From the NCBI GenBank assembly GCA_964496435.1, contig CAZBZP010000010.1:1-64000 (forward strand): a stretch of 64,000 nucleotides of DNA, in the 5' to 3' direction. The position numbers and the translations under genes were made by a program. Of the stretch, positions 35,724 through 44,010 are shown piece after piece. Positions within the stretch are counted from its first letter, which is position 1. Each line of letters starts with the position of its first letter. The stretch is from Berkiella sp964496435. Lineage in GTDB: Bacteria; Pseudomonadota; Gammaproteobacteria; Berkiellales; Berkiellaceae. The notes beneath the pieces are model-generated. The model had not been told where the DNA came from. It saw nothing but the letters and a program-made list of their open reading frames with translations, and made no database searches.

Positions 35724-36215
35724 ATGATGAAAAAAATATCTTTAGTAGTTGCCATGTCCGACAATGGCATGATTGGGCAGAATAACCAATTATTGTGGCA
35801 TCTTCCCAATGACTTAAAACATTTCAAAGCTTTAACGCTAAATAAACCCATCATTATGGGGCGAAAAACCTATGAATCTATTGGTAAACCCCTACCCAAT
35901 CGGCAAAACATTATTTTAACCAAGGCACGCTACTTACAAGTACCGGGCTGTGAGATTGTGCATTCAGTAAATGACGCATTAGATGTGACAAATGATGCAC
36001 CTGAAATAATGGTTATTGGGGGCGGTGAAATTTACCGTTTGTTTATGCCTTTGGTATCAACTATGCATATCACTTATGTACATACCACTATTGAGGGTGA
36101 TGTCTCGTTTCCTGAATTTGATTTATCGCAATGGAAAGAAGTGTCACGAGAAAATTTTACTAAAGATGAAAAACATCTTTATGATTATAGTTTTGTGACA
36201 TTGACTCGCATATAA
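35724..36215 (+). CDS. folA: Dihydrofolate reductase
   Basis: NADPH-dependent reduction of dihydrofolate; target of trimethoprim. From the ATG at 35724 it has 163 residues: MMKKISLVVAMSDNGMIGQ, then LLWHLPNDLKHFKALTLNKP, IIMGRKTYESIGKPLPNRQ and VIGGGEIYRLFMPL, all classic DHFR blocks including the Asp in PNDLKHFK. The preceding 26 residues of the open frame are not DHFR-like and cover the intergenic spacer. It lies about 150 bases after thyA. Confidence 0.95.
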   Translation: MMKKISLVVAMSDNGMIGQNNQLLWHLPNDLKHFKALTLNKPIIMGRKTYESIGKPLPNRQNIILTKARYLQVPGCEIVHSVNDALDVTNDAPEIMVIGGGEIYRLFMPLVSTMHITYVHTTIEGDVSFPEFDLSQWKEVSRENFTKDEKHLYDYSFVTLTRI

Positions 36216-36242
36216 AAGCCAAGGTTGTTAAAGGGGGCGCTT

Positions 36243-37544
36243 ATGTTACTCATCCAAGCTATCAGATACCTTATAGTTGAACTTGAAGTTCATTTGAAAG
36301 CGACGCTTCAAGCAACGGGGATTTCTGAAAAAGCACTAGCCGATATATTAAAAGCGGCCTCTGTTGATAAAAAATCAGATGAAGCCCCAGTTCTTGAAAC
36401 GCCTGAAATAATTGAAAAAAGCGTCATTGAAAAATTAGCAGCATTAAAATTAATTGATGTAGGGGAAGACCATGCCATCACAAAAAATGAAGGTGGTCTG
36501 AAGTTAGCCTTATTATCATTACCATCCCCAGCAATACTGACGGATTCTGCTTCAGTTTTATATCAACAAATATTGCCCACAGTCGATGCTCAAGTTGATG
36601 CGACACAATTACATTTTGGTATGACCTGGGGAAGGTTGATGACCACTTCGGTTAAAGAGTTTGAAGGAAAATTAAACACAAGCTTATTAAAAGAAGAGCT
36701 AGAAAATAATAAAATGTATATCTTAGCACGTTTTAAAAGACAATTAGAGTTGTTGTGTGCTTATTCCTTAAAGATGCTGGAAGAACGTGAAAAAGTGTGG
36801 GAGCTCTCTAAAGAAACATTTGATTTCGGAGAAAAGACCATTGATGAATGGCTTGTTGTTTTAGTTAAAGAATGCATTGCTGAGGCAATGCATTTATCGC
36901 AAAAAGCCATGGATAATACAAAATTAAAAATCACCAAGAATGTCACTTATGAAAACACAGCTGGTAAAACGGAAGCTATGTTGAATATATGCAAAGATGT
37001 TGTTGATGAGTTTTATAAATTTTGCGCAGAAATTAACAAAGCGAAAGCTATCAACACAACAATGCAATGTTCAATGATTGATTTATTGCCCACCAAGAGA
37101 GGAAAATATCAAGCAATAAGACTCGTCAATGAAAAAGCTGCCCATGATTTAGTGATGCGTCAGTTTAAATTGGCACATTCAAAGCATTATCCAAAAGGTA
37201 CTTTTGAAGCACTTATCAACCCCATTAATATTTTTGCTTTTAATCCAACGGTAGCAAGTGATAAATGTACCGATCTTGCTAAAGCATTGTGTGCTTTTGA
37301 AGAAATTGCAAAAAAACATAAGGAAGAGACAGCAGAATATTGGGATGAACTCTTTGAACAAACACATACGGCTTGCGAGGATTCCAAATCGCATAAACCA
37401 CCGATGCACTCCATCTCGCCCTCGATAATAACGCCAACACAGAATTCAACGATGCTTTGGCAAATGGTGCATTCAGGATTACATTCCATAGCACCCCATA
37501 CAGCACAGATCACAAAGGATAAACATCAAAGTTGTAAATTATAG
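36243..37544 (+). CDS. Hypothetical helical protein, unrecognised
   Basis: A 433-residue protein. The ATG at 36243 follows an AAGGGGG ribosome-binding site five bases away; the frame begins at a TTG 18 bases earlier. No family is recognised. It is mostly helical with several amphipathic and possible coiled-coil stretches, a short hydrophobic start (MLLIQAIRYLIVELEV) that is not a clear signal peptide, and a polar tail with KDKHQSCKL. It interrupts an otherwise conserved housekeeping region, so an accessory or effector function is plausible but unproved. Confidence 0.7.
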   Translation: MLLIQAIRYLIVELEVHLKATLQATGISEKALADILKAASVDKKSDEAPVLETPEIIEKSVIEKLAALKLIDVGEDHAITKNEGGLKLALLSLPSPAILTDSASVLYQQILPTVDAQVDATQLHFGMTWGRLMTTSVKEFEGKLNTSLLKEELENNKMYILARFKRQLELLCAYSLKMLEEREKVWELSKETFDFGEKTIDEWLVVLVKECIAEAMHLSQKAMDNTKLKITKNVTYENTAGKTEAMLNICKDVVDEFYKFCAEINKAKAINTTMQCSMIDLLPTKRGKYQAIRLVNEKAAHDLVMRQFKLAHSKHYPKGTFEALINPINIFAFNPTVASDKCTDLAKALCAFEEIAKKHKEETAEYWDELFEQTHTACEDSKSHKPPMHSISPSIITPTQNSTMLWQMVHSGLHSIAPHTAQITKDKHQSCKL

Positions 37545-37548
37545 TGCT

Positions 37549-37577
37549 TTACCAGTGCAAAGGGACTAACGTATAAT
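37549..37577 (+). promoter_or_regulatory. Candidate promoter of the DUF374 acyltransferase gene
   Basis: TTACCA, 17-base spacer, perfect TATAAT (37572-37577). The start codon is 38 bases downstream and a 24-bp palindrome overlaps the end of the -10 box. Confidence 0.55.
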
Positions 37578-37599
37578 TTAACTTAATATTAAGTTAAAT
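37576..37599. promoter_or_regulatory. 24-bp perfect palindrome overlapping the -10 region, candidate operator
   Basis: ATTTAACTTAAT / ATTAAGTTAAAT is a perfect inverted repeat placed at the start of transcription, where a bound repressor would block RNA polymerase. It shares a TTAA(C/G)TTAA core with the palindrome at 10252. Confidence 0.5.
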
Positions 37600-37614
37600 A
37601 TCTTTCTTTTAAAT

Positions 37615-38295
37615 ATGGCCAGAATATCCCCTAAAGTTATCGGTGCAGTTGCATACGTTTTCAGCAAAATCTGGGTGAAAACCTTAAGAGTTGAGATCCG
37701 GGTTCACCCCAAAGTAGTGGTTGAAAACCAATATATCCATGTTTTTTGGCATGATAAGCTTTTTGCGCCGATTATGTTCTTGGCCAATTCTGCTTTTGGC
37801 AAAGGCAAGCATGCTTGTTTTGTGAGCTTTTCAGCGGATGGAGAAATGTTAGCGCAATGGTTAAAGCGATTAGGCTATGCCTTAGTACGTGGTTCTTCCA
37901 GCCGTAAAGCTTTAAGTGGATTGGTGAATCTCATCGATATCACCAAAGAAGGTTATTCTGTAGGTATTACCGCTGATGGTCCACGTGGGCCTTATCACAA
38001 AGCCAAAACAGGCGCTGCCTACATTGCCCATAAAGCAGGCATTGGCATGTTGCCCTTAGGAATAGCTTATTCTTCAAAGTGGCAGTTTCATAAGTCTTGG
38101 GACAAATTTCAATTTCCCAAACCTTTTGCCAAAGCCATTATTTATGTTGGTGAGCCTTTAGAAATTAAGGACATCAGCGACATGGATAGCGTATTGGAAA
38201 CAGTCAATGCAGCCATTGATGCTTCCGATCAAATGGCCTTATCTATATTAGAAGATAGCAAACTAGGGCAAAGCTATATCTCTTTAGCCAAGTAA
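37615..38295 (+). CDS. DUF374 lysophospholipid acyltransferase family protein
   Basis: A 226-residue protein of the DUF374 (LPLAT superfamily) type. The N-terminal segment is weakly hydrophobic. The acyltransferase core shows a VFWHDKLFAPI motif near residue 45 (HX4-type with His), CFVSFSADGEMLAQWLKRLG, VRGSSSRKAL, and GVGITADGPRGPYHKAKTG, which holds the GPRGP signature. Members are thought to acylate lipid A or phospholipids, in parallel to LpxL-like enzymes. A perfect palindrome upstream suggests single-gene control. Confidence 0.9.
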   Translation: MARISPKVIGAVAYVFSKIWVKTLRVEIRVHPKVVVENQYIHVFWHDKLFAPIMFLANSAFGKGKHACFVSFSADGEMLAQWLKRLGYALVRGSSSRKALSGLVNLIDITKEGYSVGITADGPRGPYHKAKTGAAYIAHKAGIGMLPLGIAYSSKWQFHKSWDKFQFPKPFAKAIIYVGEPLEIKDISDMDSVLETVNAAIDASDQMALSILEDSKLGQSYISLAK

Positions 38296-38420
38296 TGCTA
38301 TGCAAGCGCGCAGTTAATTCACTGCGCATCTGTCTATTAATCTGAACTTTCAGCTTCTCCTTTATTGCATTACTCTTAAGTATCTTTAGCAATAAAATAC
38401 TAAACAGTAAGTTAATCAAC

Positions 38421-39347
38421 ATGGATAATCCCATTCTTCGCATTTCTGGATTAGATAAAAACTATGCTGGGGGCTTTCACGCGCTCAAATCAATCAATTT
38501 AGATATTCAAAAAGGGGAGATCTTTGCTTTGCTGGGCCCAAATGGTGCGGGTAAAACAACCTTGATCGGCATTATCTGTGGCATTGTGAATATGAGCAAA
38601 GGCAAAGTAACCGTTGGCGGACATGACATCATTAAAGATTATCGCGCAGCGCGAAAATTAATTGGTTTGGTGCCACAAGAAATCGCAACAGATACTTTTG
38701 AAACAGTGTGGGCGACGGTTACCTTGAGCCGGGGGTTGTTTAATAAACCCAAAAATGCGGCTTATATTGAAGAGCTCCTTGGCAAATTATCTCTCATTGA
38801 TAAAAAGGATAGTAAAATACGAACGCTGTCGGGTGGCATGAAACGTCGCGTGATGATTGCCAAGGCCTTAGCACATGAGCCGGACATTTTATTTTTGGAT
38901 GAGCCAACAGCGGGTGTTGATGTTGAATTGCGAAAGAGCATGTGGCAGTTGGTCAAAGATTTACGCAATGCAGGCGTTACCATTATTCTCACAACGCATT
39001 ATATACAAGAAGCAGAGGAAATTGCGGACAGAATAGGGGTTATTAATCATGGCGAGCTTATTGTTGTTGAAGAAAAAAATAAGTTGATGACAAAGCTAGG
39101 CAAAAAAGAGCTTGTATTTCAATTAAGAAAACCTCTCACTACGATTCCCCAAAGTTTGTCACAATATGATCTTAATTTATCTGCAGATCAGATGACCTTA
39201 ACATTTATTTATGATTCTCATAAAGACGACATAGGCTTAGAACATCTTATTGAACAGCTAAAAATGAATGCTATCAGTTGGCATGATTTGAACATGAAAC
39301 AAAGCTCCTTAGAAGATATCTTTATTCAATTAGTGAGAACCCAATGA
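38421..39347 (+). CDS. yadG: ABC transporter ATP-binding protein (YadG-like)
   Basis: ATPase subunit of an ABC-2 type exporter, 308 residues. Walker A LLGPNGAGKTTLIGI near residue 40, signature LSGGMKRRV, Walker B ILFLDEPTAGVD, and H-loop TTHYIQEAEE. The N-terminal FHALKSINLDIQKGEIFALL and the tail match the YadG family. It is followed by the permease, the stop and start overlapping (ATGA). Substrate unknown. Confidence 0.93.
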   Translation: MDNPILRISGLDKNYAGGFHALKSINLDIQKGEIFALLGPNGAGKTTLIGIICGIVNMSKGKVTVGGHDIIKDYRAARKLIGLVPQEIATDTFETVWATVTLSRGLFNKPKNAAYIEELLGKLSLIDKKDSKIRTLSGGMKRRVMIAKALAHEPDILFLDEPTAGVDVELRKSMWQLVKDLRNAGVTIILTTHYIQEAEEIADRIGVINHGELIVVEEKNKLMTKLGKKELVFQLRKPLTTIPQSLSQYDLNLSADQMTLTFIYDSHKDDIGLEHLIEQLKMNAISWHDLNMKQSSLEDIFIQLVRTQ

Positions 39348-40105
39348 ACCTAAGAGCAATATGGGCCATTTACCATTTTGAAATGTCTAGAACCTTTAGA
39401 ACCATAGGGCAAAGTATTGTCTCTCCAGTGATTTCTACCTCACTATATTTTGTGGTTTTTGGATCAGCGATAGGATCGCATATTCCCAACATCCATGGGG
39501 TGAGTTATGGCGCATTTATCGTGCCTGGCCTTATCATGATGACGATTTTGTCTGAAAGCGTATTAAATGCATCCTTTGGAATTTATTTCCCACGTTTTAC
39601 CGGAACCATATATGAAGTTTTATCTGCGCCGGTGTCTTATTTGGAAGTGATCCTCGGTTATGTGGGCGCTGCTGCGACTAAATCAATTATGATAGGCTTG
39701 ATTATTTTGATAACGGCCAGTTTTTTTGTTGAGTTGCAAATACTTTATCCTCTTTCCATGGTTGCTTTTTTGCTCCTAACCTCGCTTACCTTTAGTCTTT
39801 TTGGTTTTATTATCGGTATTTGGGCAGATAGTTTTCAGAAGCTGCAAAATATACCGCTGCTTATCATCACCCCACTTGCCTTTTTGGGGGGCAGTTTTTA
39901 TTCCATTCATATGCTGCCACCCTTTTGGCAGAAAATTACCTTGTTGAATCCAGTGTTATATTTAATCAGTGGTTTTCGCTGGAGTTTCTATGGCGTTTCA
40001 GATATCTCTGTGCGCTTTAGTTTATTAATGATAACTATCTTTTTGATGCTATGTGTTTTGATAATTGCGTGGATATTTAAAACGGGTTATCGCTTAAAAA
40101 CCTAG
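39344..40105 (+). CDS. yadH: ABC-2 type permease (YadH-like)
   Basis: Permease partner of the preceding ATPase, 253 residues with about six membrane segments. MNLRAIWAIYHFEMSRTFRT and SPVISTSLYFVVFGSAIG are typical of the ABC-2/NodJ family; SAPVSYLEVILGYVGAA and the TPLAFLGGSFYSIHMLPP segment near residue 180 carry the family pattern. The start overlaps the yadG stop. It ends one base before the convergent kinase-like gene. Confidence 0.93.
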   Translation: MNLRAIWAIYHFEMSRTFRTIGQSIVSPVISTSLYFVVFGSAIGSHIPNIHGVSYGAFIVPGLIMMTILSESVLNASFGIYFPRFTGTIYEVLSAPVSYLEVILGYVGAAATKSIMIGLIILITASFFVELQILYPLSMVAFLLLTSLTFSLFGFIIGIWADSFQKLQNIPLLIITPLAFLGGSFYSIHMLPPFWQKITLLNPVLYLISGFRWSFYGVSDISVRFSLLMITIFLMLCVLIIAWIFKTGYRLKT

Positions 40106-40106
40106 C

Positions 40107-41651
40107 TCAGAAAAAATTGCATGGGCAAATACAGAACGCAAGATCATCTATTTCTTGTGAAGGACTATCATCAACATGCTTAGTAGATTTTAATAAGGGC
40201 GAGCTTTTAATACGCTGATATTGATGTAAAAGAGCACGACTTTCATGATTAATGCTTAACTTTGCAAAACTTTCTTGCAGATCATTCGAAGCCAGTGTTT
40301 CTTCAATAATGGTGCACGTAGGTTGATTTAAATCAACTTGGTTTTTTAACATATTGCAAAACAGATAAATTACGTTATCAAGGGAAGGTCTTTTTGAAGG
40401 ATCAACATCAAGCATGCTATTACAAATGTCGTTTGTAACGCCTAATGTATTAAAAATATATCCCAAAGAATAAATATCTGTTGTGAAATCATAAGATTGT
40501 TTATTGCGAAATTCCGGAGAAAGATGGGGATATCCATCAGCATCCAAGTTTGTTGGACCCTTTTTTTCTTTATAGAGAAAAACTGAAATATTAAAATCAA
40601 TTATCTTTAGTTCGATATCAAAAATATTTCCCTTATGGATTTTCACTCGAACGTTATTCGCTTTAAGATCTCTATGGATAATGCTTAATTGGTGAATTTT
40701 TTTTAACTCAAAGGTTAAAAGCAGACAGACGATTAATTTTTGAATGTAACTTAAGCGATGTATTAATTGATCTAAATTTCTTCCTGGAGCATATTCCATT
40801 AAAATATATTCTTTATCCTTTGTGTATATGCTGTATTTAAAAAAACTTAGTTTTTTAAGAATTTCAATATTTTGATCACCCTTTTTAGCTCTTCTAATCG
40901 CAAATTTTTGCTGATTCCTATTTACACCCTTTTTAGTGACAGCATATGTTCCTTTGTTTATTTTTTTTGTAACTTCTATGGCTTCGCTATCAAAATTATA
41001 AATAGTATTTGGAAGATAACCATCTTTTTGTAATTTTATGCTCTTTGGATTATACGAAAAATATAAATCAGCTAACATCCAACGATAATAAGGATCGCTA
41101 AATAAAGGATATTGAAACTCATCTTCACGCCCTTGGGTTATGATATAAACTTTCTTGTCTTGTGAAGTTATATTATCCGTTATAACGTAAAAATCAGGCG
41201 GAATAAGCTCAGCTTTGCCAGAATTATCACTACTGCCTTTAGGCATCACATAAGTTTTATCATTTTCAACGGCTATATTTTTATTTATTTCATAAAAAAT
41301 GGCATGAAAACGACAAGAAAGCGCAATATCAATATACTTAGCGTTTAAACAACAAATTATGCCACCTTGAAGTTTGGTTGTTAATTCATCGATTCTTTTG
41401 GCGTATGTAGTTGTATGTGAAGTGTAGTCTACGTCATTGCTATTATTACAAAAACCAATCGAGATATCGCCGACATTCAATCTTTCGCGGAAATTACCAT
41501 CAATTTTCTGAGCTGATTCAGCATAGAGTAAATGACGATATCCTAATCCACTAAGTAAGTTTAAATGCGGTTGTAAAATAGATAATGCCCAGGAAAGTTC
41601 ATCGCTGAAAATGAAAAGAACAGGTAGTGGCTTTGTAACACCTTGTTTCAT
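40107..41651 (-). CDS. Atypical protein-kinase-like protein with CaaX-like C-terminus, candidate effector
   Basis: A 514-residue protein. Residues 1-230 are not recognised. From about 230 to 430 lies a eukaryotic-type kinase fold: INKGTYAV at the glycine loop, AIR (251-253) where Lys is expected, EYAPG hinge, IIHRDLKANN with catalytic Asp328 and Asn333, IDFN (352-354) in place of DFG, LSPEF (APE-like) and DIYSLG. The last residues are CICPCNFF, ending in a CaaX-like CNFF. The Lys-to-Arg and DFG-to-DFN changes suggest a pseudokinase or altered chemistry. The AT-rich codon use differs from yadH next door, which supports acquisition. Confidence 0.82.
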   Translation of the reverse strand: MKQGVTKPLPVLFIFSDELSWALSILQPHLNLLSGLGYRHLLYAESAQKIDGNFRERLNVGDISIGFCNNSNDVDYTSHTTTYAKRIDELTTKLQGGIICCLNAKYIDIALSCRFHAIFYEINKNIAVENDKTYVMPKGSSDNSGKAELIPPDFYVITDNITSQDKKVYIITQGREDEFQYPLFSDPYYRWMLADLYFSYNPKSIKLQKDGYLPNTIYNFDSEAIEVTKKINKGTYAVTKKGVNRNQQKFAIRRAKKGDQNIEILKKLSFFKYSIYTKDKEYILMEYAPGRNLDQLIHRLSYIQKLIVCLLLTFELKKIHQLSIIHRDLKANNVRVKIHKGNIFDIELKIIDFNISVFLYKEKKGPTNLDADGYPHLSPEFRNKQSYDFTTDIYSLGYIFNTLGVTNDICNSMLDVDPSKRPSLDNVIYLFCNMLKNQVDLNQPTCTIIEETLASNDLQESFAKLSINHESRALLHQYQRIKSSPLLKSTKHVDDSPSQEIDDLAFCICPCNFF

Positions 41652-41870
41652 GAATAAGATCTTCTTATAGATTTTTCACGCGTATTCTAAGTTAAACGCT
41701 GTTGTTCACAAAGACGTGTAAAGTGCTATAAAGAGCAATTTAATTATTATTGGGTTTTGTTTCTGACCAAAGCTAGGAAGTATTTATGCTAGACGGACTT
41801 AGAAGATATAATTAAGGAATTCGGCAGTTATCCAGAATGTCAGGATAGCTGCCAGCAGTCACAACGCAGT

Positions 41871-42806
41871 TTAGCGCCCCACAGGCGCTTTTCTTAAAAA
41901 TGCGGGTCGCCAGCCGGTGCCGACAAAAATGGAAGCAAACACAAATAACATGCCAAGGATGTCGTACCAATGTAAATCTTCACCTAAGAAGGCAATCGCA
42001 AGCAAAGTGGTCACAACAGGCATGACGCCGCCAAAAATGCCAGCTGTTGTGGCGGGAATAAAACTTAAACCCCAGGCCCAAGCCCAGAAGAAAATTAAGC
42101 TACTGATAGCGGCAACAAAAATTAAACTGCCTTCCCAAGTTGCAAAGGCGCTAAAATCAATCGCATCAGCAAAATAAGCGCAGGGGAGCAAGGTTAAAAA
42201 GCCAACCACATTGGCAACGAGGGAAGCACCTAAGGGGGTCATTCTGCCGGCTAATTTACGGCTTAATATGGAATACATGGCTTCTGGGATCATCGCGATA
42301 AACACCAACATATCACCAAAGTAGGTATGCTCGATGTTCAATTCTCCTTCGAAATGATCAAGGTTGATAATTAAAACGCCCAATATCGCTAAACCTAAGG
42401 AAATAACGGTAGGCCAATTAAGTTGTTCTTTGAGCATCCATACGGCACAAATGGCAATAATGGCTGGCAAAGTGCTACCCACAATACCAGCAGCAGTTGC
42501 CGTGGTATGTTGCAATCCCCATACAAAGAAAATATTAAATAAGAAGGCAGCAAAGAACCCGGATAAGGCGGCGTTGGTCCAATCGGTGGCGCTTAATTTC
42601 CCACGGGGATGCTTAGGATCCATCATGGGAGTTTTGCTTAGCTTTAAGCCCAAGGCTAAGAAAACCGAGCTAATAAAAAAGCGGCTCGCCAGTAACATAA
42701 ACATGGGCATGAAATCTAATAAGTATTTGCTGGTGACCACATTAATGCTGATGCCTGCCTGTGCTAAGGCAAGTGCAATATAGCCTACCATTAAAGAGCG
42801 TTGCAT
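41871..42806 (-). CDS. EamA-family (DMT) inner-membrane transporter
   Basis: A 311-residue drug/metabolite transporter with ten membrane helices in two EamA halves. The ATG at 42806 (MQRSLMVGYIALALAQAG) is preferred; the frame extends to 42860 but the extra N-terminus is not typical. Blocks such as FFIWGLQHTTATAAGIVGSTLPAIIA and SLIFFWAWAWGLSFIPATTAG follow the usual internal repeat. Substrate unknown; family members export amino acids or other metabolites. It stands alone between the kinase-like gene and mutM, with 219 unremarkable bases on one side. Confidence 0.9.
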   Translation of the reverse strand: MQRSLMVGYIALALAQAGISINVVTSKYLLDFMPMFMLLASRFFISSVFLALGLKLSKTPMMDPKHPRGKLSATDWTNAALSGFFAAFLFNIFFVWGLQHTTATAAGIVGSTLPAIIAICAVWMLKEQLNWPTVISLGLAILGVLIINLDHFEGELNIEHTYFGDMLVFIAMIPEAMYSILSRKLAGRMTPLGASLVANVVGFLTLLPCAYFADAIDFSAFATWEGSLIFVAAISSLIFFWAWAWGLSFIPATTAGIFGGVMPVVTTLLAIAFLGEDLHWYDILGMLFVFASIFVGTGWRPAFLRKAPVGR

Positions 42807-42930
42807 GATGCAAAATCCAAACTGGTTTGAGTAAAAATATATAAAGAAGTTGATTGCCAAAATTCTAGCAGATCTTAAAGAGATAAACTAAGACTTTTTG
42901 GGGCATTGCTTAAAAATAACCGATAAATGG

Positions 42931-43749
42931 CTAAGGTTTTTGACAATGCGGGCAGTAATAAGTTGAACGCTGGCTTAAACGTATTTGCTTTATCGTGCTC
43001 TTACACACGACACAGTTTAAGCCTTCCCTGCCATATATGGATAGCGCTTGGCTAAAATAACCTGGTTTACCATCGCTTTGCTTAAAATCTTTTAAGGTGG
43101 TGCCCCCCTTTTTAATCGCAGCCTTGAGTATTTTTTTAATGGCACTTGTAAGAGAGTGATATTGCTCATGGGAAACAGTTTGGGCTGATTGCATGGGATG
43201 TATTTTTGCTAAAAATAAGGCTTCATTCGCATAGATATTGCCAACACCCACAACAATGCGTTGATTCATAATAAAGGTTTTTATAGGTGTGCGGTGTTTT
43301 TGTGCTTTTTCAAATAAATAGGTTCCATTAAATTCTTGTTCTAAAGGTTCCAAACCAAGATGCGCAAATTGCTTAAGGTTTTGATTTAAAGGGCAAAATA
43401 AAACAGCACCAAAACGGCGTGGATCATTAAACCTTAATATGGTGCTATCATCTAGTTTACAATCAACATGATCATGTTTTTTGAGTGCAGTCTGGGTATT
43501 TGTTACACGCAAGGTACCCGACATGCCCAAATGAATCACCAGGGTTCCCGTGGGAACATGAATGAGAATGTATTTCGCTCTACGGCTTACTTTCAACACG
43601 GGTTGTTGCAGTAATTGTTTATTAAGCACCTTAGTAGCTATAGGCCATCTTAATCGTGTTTCACGCACAGTAATTTGGCTAATGGCTTTGCCTATTATAT
43701 GTGGAGCAATACCGCGACAAGTGGTTTCTACCTCTGGCAACTCTGGCAT
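42931..43749 (-). CDS. mutM: Formamidopyrimidine-DNA glycosylase (Fpg)
   Basis: Base-excision repair enzyme removing 8-oxoguanine and formamidopyrimidines. The 272 residues show the catalytic N-terminus MPELPEVETTCRG with Pro1/Glu2, the VGVGNIYANEALFLA helix-two-turn-helix segment, and the C-terminal zinc finger CVVC...YCPHC. Position and length agree with the family. It is transcribed away from purD's 3' side, with a long hairpin and a repeat element between the two. Confidence 0.95.
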   Translation of the reverse strand: MPELPEVETTCRGIAPHIIGKAISQITVRETRLRWPIATKVLNKQLLQQPVLKVSRRAKYILIHVPTGTLVIHLGMSGTLRVTNTQTALKKHDHVDCKLDDSTILRFNDPRRFGAVLFCPLNQNLKQFAHLGLEPLEQEFNGTYLFEKAQKHRTPIKTFIMNQRIVVGVGNIYANEALFLAKIHPMQSAQTVSHEQYHSLTSAIKKILKAAIKKGGTTLKDFKQSDGKPGYFSQALSIYGREGLNCVVCKSTIKQIRLSQRSTYYCPHCQKP

Positions 43750-43791
43750 TAATAATTCTCCATCAGAAGTTATAATAGAACGCGGGACGTA

Positions 43792-43842
43792 TGGGGAGAC
43801 AATTTTATTTCATGGCTACGCCATAAAAAAAATGTCCCCCCA
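43792..43842. other. Long imperfect hairpin between mutM and purD
   Basis: The arms TGGGGAGACA / TGTCCCCCCA continue inward as ATTTTATTT / AAAAAAAAT (with small bulges) to the tip ATGGC-TAC-GCCAT. It sits upstream of mutM on the minus strand, where it may act as a terminator for purD with poor T-tract, or as a structured RNA. No match to a known family is recognised. Confidence 0.5.
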
Positions 43843-43887
43843 CACGCCATTCGTTATTCTTACCCACTTCATTTAAATTTGTACTTA

Positions 43888-44010
43888 TACTCGAACCAGT
43901 TTGAATTTAGGCGCGGCGCCAAGCGAGCGAAGTCCCAGGAGTGCACGCTTTGGTGCATGACTGGGGTGAGAGAGTGCAGGCAACAAAGCATAAGTTCAAA
44001 ATGGGAAGAG
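43888..44010 (+). repeat. Dispersed inverted-terminal-repeat element, copy C
   Basis: 123 bases with left end TACTCGAACCAGTTTGAATT(TAG), the central block AGGAGTGCACGC..GGTGCATGACTGGGG, and right end TTCAAAATGGGAAGAG. The right end touches the purD stop codon directly (minus strand TAG at 44011-44013). Confidence 0.85.

Noticed and set aside
42364..42783. 139-codon plus-strand frame inside the EamA transporter gene
   Set aside because: It is antisense to a clear ten-helix transporter, is basic and low in informative motifs, and has no ribosome-binding site; a shadow frame.
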